A stretch of DNA of 64,000 bases from Leucobacter allii (lineage in GTDB: Bacteria; Actinomycetota; Actinomycetes; Actinomycetales; Microbacteriaceae), in NCBI RefSeq assembly GCF_022919155.1, contig NZ_CP095045.1, positions 3,472,001 to 3,536,000 on the forward strand, written 5' to 3'. The notes beneath the pieces are model-generated. The model saw only the letters and a program-made list of their open reading frames with translations. It ran no database searches and was not told the origin of the DNA. Positions 59,672 through 64,000 of the stretch are shown here, in pieces. The position numbers and the translations under genes were made by a program. The stretch's first letter is position 1. The number at the start of each line of letters is the position of its first letter.

Positions 59672-59883
59672 TACCCGTACTGCTGGAGCTGGGCCGGTGT
59701 CATGTCGGAGACGTGGTGCTCCACGATCACACCACACACGGTGCACTCGTACTTCACGAGCGCCTCACGGGCTGCTGCGTGCGTCACCCCAGCATGCTCC
59801 ACGATCAGCTCGGCAGCGGGCAGGTACTCGAGCACACGCACCGGGTGGTCACCAGTAGGGCACTTGATCGGGCGAACGGTCAT
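59662..59883 (-). CDS. Leftward cassette: small Cys/His protein
   Basis: A 73-residue protein: MTVRPIKCPTGDHPVRVLEYLPAAEL...KYECTVCGVIVEHHVSDM, with a CxxC and flanking His. It is the last gene of the leftward cassette. The ATG is used; a longer frame runs upstream without a ribosome site. Confidence 0.6.
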   Translation of the reverse strand: MTVRPIKCPTGDHPVRVLEYLPAAELIVEHAGVTHAAAREALVKYECTVCGVIVEHHVSDMTPAQLQQYGYQS

Positions 59884-59917
59884 GCGGGCAGCGTAGACGA
59901 CACCAACGACACCGAAG

Positions 59918-60112
59918 CTAGGACCGGGGCTTCCGCCCTGCTCCAGCGCCCTTCCCGGGGCGTGCAGCGTTCCATGCGTCGACTGTGTCGGGCAGCCATC
60001 CGCGTACGTCGCCAATGAAGGCGTCGGGCTCGGGGAGGGCGTACTTGGCTGCGGTCGCGGGCTGCACGTTGATGCGTGCAGCGAGCTCTTTCAGGGACAG
60101 GTACTTAATCAC
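59918..60112 (-). CDS. Leftward cassette: small HTH protein
   Basis: A 64-residue protein. LSLKELAARINVQPATAAKYALPEPDAFIGDVRGWLPDTVDAWNAA is an AlpA/excisionase-like winged HTH. The GTG start overlaps the stop of the membrane peptide gene upstream (GTGA). It is a possible regulator of lysogeny. Confidence 0.65.
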   Translation of the reverse strand: MIKYLSLKELAARINVQPATAAKYALPEPDAFIGDVRGWLPDTVDAWNAARPGKGAGAGRKPRS

Positions 60113-60261
60113 TCCTTGGTGTCCTTCCTGATGATGGTGACGGCGACGAGGATGCCCGCGGCGATCGCGAGGACGCCCGCCCATGTTGATCCTGTGGCGA
60201 AGGCGATCGTGCCGGCGGCGAATGCCGTGATGACTGATGCGTACTTGAGTATCTGGTTCAT
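60109..60261 (-). CDS. Leftward cassette: two-helix membrane peptide (holin-like)
   Basis: A 50-residue protein with two hydrophobic segments (ASVITAFAAGTIAFATG; WAGVLAIAAGILVAVTII) and a basic/polar tail IRKDTKE. The topology fits a small holin or an exclusion protein. It overlaps the HTH gene downstream by GTGA. Confidence 0.65.
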   Translation of the reverse strand: MNQILKYASVITAFAAGTIAFATGSTWAGVLAIAAGILVAVTIIRKDTKE

Positions 60262-60324
60262 GGTGTTGTGAATGATAATGGTGGTCCGGGCCGGAGATAC
60301 TTGGTCTATCTCCGGCCCGCCTGG

Positions 60325-60429
60325 TTACTTCTTCTTCCGCTTGCCGCTGCTCCTCCACAGTGCGAGTGATGTGATGAGGGCTGCGGTTGCTCCGATGAGC
60401 TTCACCAGGTTGTCCACTATTTCGTTCAT
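60325..60429 (-). CDS. Leftward cassette: one-helix basic membrane peptide
   Basis: A 34-residue peptide, MNEIVDNLVKLIGATAALITSLALW then RSSGKRKKK: one membrane helix and a very basic tail. It is the first gene of the leftward unit, after the strong GAGGAGGTGA site and a good promoter. The layout resembles small toxins and membrane-targeting exclusion peptides. Confidence 0.6.
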   Translation of the reverse strand: MNEIVDNLVKLIGATAALITSLALWRSSGKRKKK

Positions 60430-60457
60430 TTCACCTCCTCTCTTTCGTTGTACCTTA

Positions 60458-60487
60458 ATCATACCATGTGAGTTGGGGCGATTGCAA
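60458..60487 (-). promoter_or_regulatory. Promoter of the leftward membrane cassette
   Basis: On the minus strand TTGCAA (60482-60487) and TATGAT (60458-60463) are 18 bp apart. The first gene follows about 30 bases downstream. This sequence is far closer to the sigma-70 consensus than most promoters in the window. Confidence 0.7.
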
Positions 60488-60627
60488 GGAGGTATCCGAA
60501 GACGCATGCCCCATTGCACAATCGACACCCGCGTCAACGACGCGCAGCCGCCCTGCTGCAACGACACCAACCGGTGCCAGCGGGGCAATGACTAGATCGA
60601 ACGAAAGTACACAGGTAGCATTCAGCC

Positions 60628-60981
60628 ATGACCTACCAGCCGCCACAGCAACAGTACGTCTACCAGCAGGTAGTGAAGCCGCCGTCGAACGGCATGGCAG
60701 TAACCGCCCTCATTCTCGGAATCGTGGCCATCGTCATCGGCATTTGGTCGCCCATCCCGTTTGTCGGGATCGGAGCGGCGTTCTTCGCGTTCCTCCCCGC
60801 CGTCCTCGCCGTAATCTTCGGCCACGTGGGTGCAGGCACCGCGAAGAAGGTGCGGGTCGGCAAAGGCATGGCAACCACGGGGCTCGTGCTCGGATACCTC
60901 ACGCTTGGCCTCATCGTCGCCGTCACGATCTTCTGGATCATTGCCGGGGCAGTCGGCAGCTCTTCAAGCTCAACAATGTAG
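60628..60981 (+). CDS. DUF4190-like membrane protein
   Basis: A 117-residue protein: a Gln/Pro-rich N-terminus (MTYQPPQQQYVYQQV), then three hydrophobic helices (MAVTALILGIVAIVIGIW; AAFFAFLPAVLAVIFGH; LGYLTLGLIVAVTIFWIIAGAVG) with the A-K-K-V-R-V-G loop, as in DUF4190. Such proteins are carried by many actinobacterial hosts; in a prophage it may alter the lysogen's envelope or exclude other phages. It is divergent from the leftward cassette. Confidence 0.7.
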   Translation: MTYQPPQQQYVYQQVVKPPSNGMAVTALILGIVAIVIGIWSPIPFVGIGAAFFAFLPAVLAVIFGHVGAGTAKKVRVGKGMATTGLVLGYLTLGLIVAVTIFWIIAGAVGSSSSSTM

Positions 60982-60993
60982 AAGTTCCAGCAT

Positions 60994-61028
60994 GGCCCCC
61001 TTCGCCACACAGGCGGCGGGGGCTTTTT
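60994..61028 (+). terminator. Terminator after the DUF4190-like gene
   Basis: GGCCCCCTTCGCC and GGCGGCGGGGGC (61012-61023) form a GC-rich stem with some mismatch, then TTTTT (61024-61028). Confidence 0.75.
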
Positions 61029-61052
61029 GCATTCCCGGGGTGGGGGTTGAGC

Positions 61053-61376
61053 ATGGGGCGTCCGCAAACATCAAACCCCCGCAGGCAGAACGGCCACCGC
61101 AGGGACCAGACCCGCGCACGTGTATACGCACGAGATGCGGTGTGCTGGCTCTGCCACGCACCCGTAGACAAGACCCTTCCCCCACGCCTCCCGCAATCGC
61201 CAGAGATCCACGAGATCATCCCCGTATCCCGTGGAGGATCACCATACGAACTGAGCAACACGACACTCACGCACAGAGCCTGCAACCAGTGGATCGGCAA
61301 CCGAACACCTGACGAGCTGGCCCGAGACCAACGGAGCGGACCGATCGTCGTCACGACGACACTCATCGGATGGTGA
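61053..61376 (+). CDS. HNH endonuclease adjoining terminase
   Basis: A 107-residue HNH protein: AVCWLCHAPV zinc pair, EIHEIIPVSRGGS with the first HNH His, LSNTTLTHRACNQWIGN with the Asn and last His. HNH nucleases next to terminase are part of cos- and pac-type packaging in many phages, where they help cut concatemers. It starts at an ATG after GGGTTGAGC. Confidence 0.85.
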   Translation: MGRPQTSNPRRQNGHRRDQTRARVYARDAVCWLCHAPVDKTLPPRLPQSPEIHEIIPVSRGGSPYELSNTTLTHRACNQWIGNRTPDELARDQRSGPIVVTTTLIGW

Positions 61377-61468
61377 GCGTGCCCCAACCCCCCTCCCCGG
61401 CCACGTGGAGCCCTCCCCAGGTGCATAGGGCTAATCTCTCCCCGCGTTTTCCACCAAGGAGGTTCGAC

Positions 61469-61747
61469 ATGCCGAACCCGAAGTTGCGGGCTGTTGGGCC
61501 TGACGAGCGGCGCGCTGTGGAGTCGGTTTCAGATGCTGTGGATTATGGCTCACGCCTGGATGAGCTTGTGCAGATGCGCAGGGTGGTTGCGCGGGCGATC
61601 GATACTACGGCTTCTGCTCGTGACTTGGCGGCGCTGACGAAGCGGCTGACGGAGATCTCAAAGGAGATCGACGTGTTGCGGCGTGAGGACGAGGAGGTTT
61701 CGTCTGATGGCGAAGTTAGCACCTCCTTCGATGCCAAAGTTATCTGA
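61469..61747 (+). CDS. terS: Terminase small subunit
   Basis: A 92-residue protein, MPNPKLRAVGPDERRAVESVSDAVD...ALTKRLTEISKEIDVL, helical and charged, directly before the large terminase and after the HNH gene. Position and size support the small packaging subunit; the sequence is otherwise generic. AAGGAGGTTCGAC precedes the start. Confidence 0.75.
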   Translation: MPNPKLRAVGPDERRAVESVSDAVDYGSRLDELVQMRRVVARAIDTTASARDLAALTKRLTEISKEIDVLRREDEEVSSDGEVSTSFDAKVI

Positions 61748-63218
61748 GGCTGCAAGGCATCTTGTCTACCCAGAACTTTCGGGGTCATTGTTCCCTCGGG
61801 TTAATCAGAAGCTCATTGATGTTGGTGTGGGTTTCGATCCTTGGCAGACGGGTTTCGGCACGGTTGCACTTGGCCTGAATGACGATGGGAAGTTCGCGGC
61901 CTCCATCGGCGGGGTATGTGCTTCGATCCCGCGCCAGGTGGGTAAGACGTTCACTATCGGTCACCTGATCATTGGGCTGTGTCTGCTGATCCCGAACTTG
62001 CGGGTTATCTGGACCTCGCATCACTTGGTGACGACTGGGAACACGTTCCAGTCGATGCAGGGCATGGTGAAGAAGCCGAAGGTTCTCCGCCATGTCGAAG
62101 ACATCCGCCTTGCGAACGGTGAGCAGCGGATCACGTTCAAGAACGGGTCCGTTGTCATGTTCGGTGCTCGGTCTCATGGCTTCGGTCTCGGTATGGATGC
62201 GATCGATGTTGTCGTGTTCGACGAGGCTCAGCGGCTGACGGCTCGAGGCGCGGAGGATCTGGTGCCCACGACGAACCAGGCACGCAACGAGTACGGTGCA
62301 CTGCTGTTCTTCATTGGCACTCCGCCACGTCCGGCTGATGATGGTGACGCGTTCAAGTCGAAGCGCAGGCAGGCACTTTCGGGTGGCTCGGAGAACATGG
62401 TGTATGTCGAGTTCTCGGCTGATGCTGATGCGGCGTTGGATGATCGGTCGCAGTGGCCGAAGATGAATCCGTCCTACCCGTTCCGCACACCGCTTGAGTC
62501 GATGCTTCGTATGCGGGAGAACATGGCTGATGATGCTGCATGGCGGCGCGAAGCTATGGGGATATGGGACTCCGATAATCCTGGCACTCGCCTTATCTCG
62601 AGCGAGCTTTGGGTGGCGCAAGGTCGCACTGCTCGTCAAGTCGAGATCATCCGTGAGAGCGAAGAAGTCCGCACTTTCGGCGTGACGTTCTCTCTCGATG
62701 GCAAGCGTGTCGCTGTCGCCGGCGGGCTTAAGCATGCTGACGGCGCTCACGCTGAGGTGGTCGACGGCTTCTCGGGTCACATGGAGGCGGGCGTGGATGC
62801 GCTTGCTGCGTGGCTTGCTGAGGAGTCGCGCCGGGAGAAGACAGCGCTCTATGCGGTCTCGGGCCGGTCTCATGCTGAGGTTCTTTCGCGGAAGCTCATC
62901 GAGTTGGGGGTCCCGCGGAAGGCGGTCCACATCCTTAGTTCGCCGGAGTATTTCACGGCCTGCTCGATGTACGAGACGGGTTTGCGCGACGGGTCGGTAA
63001 CGCACTCGGAGGACGAGGCTGCTGACCAGACAATTTTGAACCGTTCGGTTTCTGTCTGCGACAAGAAATTGCGCGGCACGGCCGGTTCATGGAGTTGGGA
63101 AGTCACAGTCCCGGGTGGCGACGAAACACCGCTGGAGGCGGCGTCGGTTGCAGTTTGGGCTGCGTTGACGACGAAGCGTCGTCCGGGGCGGAAGAGTAGG
63201 GCGGTGGTGTTGGGATGA
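61707..63218 (+). CDS. terL: Terminase large subunit
   Basis: This is a 503-residue packaging ATPase-nuclease. The Walker A variant is SIPRQVGKTFTIGH, coupling to VIWTSHHLVTTGNTF, Walker B is VVVFDEAQRLT, and motif III-like FIGTPPRPADDG follows. A nuclease domain follows about residue 330 (FGVTFSLDGKRVAVAG with Asp). It is read 41 bases into the end of the small subunit gene. The ATG was chosen for the GAGGAGGTTT site; an earlier start in frame is possible. Confidence 0.92.
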   Translation: MAKLAPPSMPKLSEAARHLVYPELSGSLFPRVNQKLIDVGVGFDPWQTGFGTVALGLNDDGKFAASIGGVCASIPRQVGKTFTIGHLIIGLCLLIPNLRVIWTSHHLVTTGNTFQSMQGMVKKPKVLRHVEDIRLANGEQRITFKNGSVVMFGARSHGFGLGMDAIDVVVFDEAQRLTARGAEDLVPTTNQARNEYGALLFFIGTPPRPADDGDAFKSKRRQALSGGSENMVYVEFSADADAALDDRSQWPKMNPSYPFRTPLESMLRMRENMADDAAWRREAMGIWDSDNPGTRLISSELWVAQGRTARQVEIIRESEEVRTFGVTFSLDGKRVAVAGGLKHADGAHAEVVDGFSGHMEAGVDALAAWLAEESRREKTALYAVSGRSHAEVLSRKLIELGVPRKAVHILSSPEYFTACSMYETGLRDGSVTHSEDEAADQTILNRSVSVCDKKLRGTAGSWSWEVTVPGGDETPLEAASVAVWAALTTKRRPGRKSRAVVLG

Positions 63219-64000
63219 TGGTTTCTTCGATGCCATTCGTGTCTGGTCTTCCTGATGAGTATCGGGATGAGCTCGCGACGTTGTTCGACCAGGTGCAGCA
63301 GAAGCAACGCCGGAATCTGATCCGGCGAAGGTACTACGACTACAAGGCGGGTCTGAAGGATCTCGGGATCGCGATCCCGCCGCAGTTGCGGAACATCGAG
63401 ACTGTAATCGGTTGGTCAGCGAAGGGCGTCGAAGGGCTTGTGAAGCGGGCCGTCTTGGACGGGTTCACGACACCGGCCGGTGTAGATGCTGAGGCGATCG
63501 GAGTTACGGCGGTTTGGGAGGACAACCGGCTTGGTGTTGAGTCGCGGATGGCTCATACCGATGCCGCAGTAGCTTCCTGCGTCTTTGGGTTCGTGCAGGC
63601 CGGTGATGCCGATGCTGGCGAGCCAGAAGCGGTGATCTCGTTGAAGTCTGCCGAGTGGGCGACCGGCAAGTGGGATGCGCGTCGCCGGGGGCTCTCGTCG
63701 GCGTTGTCAGTCATCGACGTGGACGCTACCGGCCAGGTCACGCGGTTCAACCTGTATCGACCCGGCGAAGTCATTGCGTTTCGCCAGGTGGGCGCTGGCT
63801 GGGACATTCGGCGCATGCGTCATGATCTCGGCATGCCGGTCGAGGTGCTACCGCATAAGCCGTCCCTCTCGCGGCCGTTCGGTAAGTCTCGGATCTCGCG
63901 TGCGGTCATGGCGCTGACCGATTCGGGCGTGCGCACGCTGCTGCGTTCTGAGGTGTCGGCGGAGTTCTTCTCCGCCCCGCAGCGTTACGCGCTCGGCGTC
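63215..64000 (+). CDS. Phage portal protein, N-terminal part (runs off the window)
   Basis: The visible 262 residues start MMVSSMPFVSGLPDEYRDELATLFDQ, with RNLIRRRYYDYKAGLKDLG, WSAKGVEGLVKRAVLDGF and RPFGKSRISRAVMALTDSGVRTLLRSEVSAEFFSAPQRYALGV, the SPP1 gp6-like portal pattern. The start overlaps the terL stop (ATGA). The rest lies beyond base 64,000. Confidence 0.85.
   Translation, partial: MMVSSMPFVSGLPDEYRDELATLFDQVQQKQRRNLIRRRYYDYKAGLKDLGIAIPPQLRNIETVIGWSAKGVEGLVKRAVLDGFTTPAGVDAEAIGVTAVWEDNRLGVESRMAHTDAAVASCVFGFVQAGDADAGEPEAVISLKSAEWATGKWDARRRGLSSALSVIDVDATGQVTRFNLYRPGEVIAFRQVGAGWDIRRMRHDLGMPVEVLPHKPSLSRPFGKSRISRAVMALTDSGVRTLLRSEVSAEFFSAPQRYALGV

Noticed and set aside
1-64000. CRISPR arrays, rRNA genes and insertion sequences
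   Set aside because: No regularly spaced repeats, rRNA-like segments, transposases or terminal inverted repeats were seen. This is by eye; a BLAST or CRISPR scan would be decisive.

Overview
The window is a high-GC actinobacterial chromosome segment, most likely from the family Microbacteriaceae. That is an inference from codon use, a NucS mismatch endonuclease, a bioYMN cluster next to a BioQ-type regulator, and DUF1206 and HdeD-like membrane proteins. From about 42,404 to the right edge it is a prophage inserted at a tRNA-Tyr gene, with visibly lower GC than the host part.

Host part, 1-42,315. A GntR-controlled catabolic operon (permease, cytosine-deaminase-like amidohydrolase, MFS exporter; 1-3,482) looks decayed: the amidohydrolase is frameshifted and the permease has lost an internal segment. 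A thioesterase, a translationally coupled GNAT/cupin/pentapeptide operon, an HdeD-like protein and an SseB-like protein follow. Next is the biotin ECF transporter bioY-bioM-bioN, divergent from a TetR regulator with two tandem BioQ-type operators. From 10,300 to 17,497 lies a hydantoinase locus: an FAD amine oxidase divergent from an XRE-cupin regulator, then hyuA, hyuB and an MHS-family transporter. The stretch 17,530-34,965 holds housekeeping and accessory genes: nucS, a sarcosine-oxidase-like flavoenzyme coupled to an MFS transporter, a secreted TAP-like hydrolase, a MATE exporter, an M13 metallopeptidase, an ArsR/SRPBCC pair, trhO, a MerR-TipAS regulator and a FadR/MFS pair. Then come a three-gene TrpXYZ-type ABC importer and a 1,243-residue PutA-like protein that appears to have lost both active sites.

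Prophage, 42,404-64,000 and beyond. Integrase, an ImmA-type protease and an HTH repressor are read leftward. A divergent HTH gene opens a long, tightly overlapping rightward operon: excisionase-like protein, RusA, RecE-like exonuclease with an unknown partner, HNH nuclease, replication initiator, possible helicase loader, NrdH-like redoxin, SSB, an orphan C5 cytosine methylase, and many tiny proteins, several with Cys/His zinc-binding patterns. After a terminator come an HTH-phosphoesterase fusion, a small leftward cassette of membrane and DNA-binding proteins (probable lysogeny genes), a DUF4190-like membrane protein, an HNH nuclease, small and large terminase, and the start of the portal gene. 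The right attachment site and the structural genes lie outside the window.

Two themes recur. Many host genes, and the first rightward prophage gene, start 6-7 nt after a TANNNT hexamer, which predicts leaderless transcripts. Some convergent gene pairs end in hairpins that contain both stop codons. The most unusual signals are the double-dead PutA-like protein, a lambda-like candidate replication origin inside the prophage initiator gene, a repeated Shine-Dalgarno module that encodes the same C-terminal peptide in three small phage proteins, and the leftward membrane-protein cassette.
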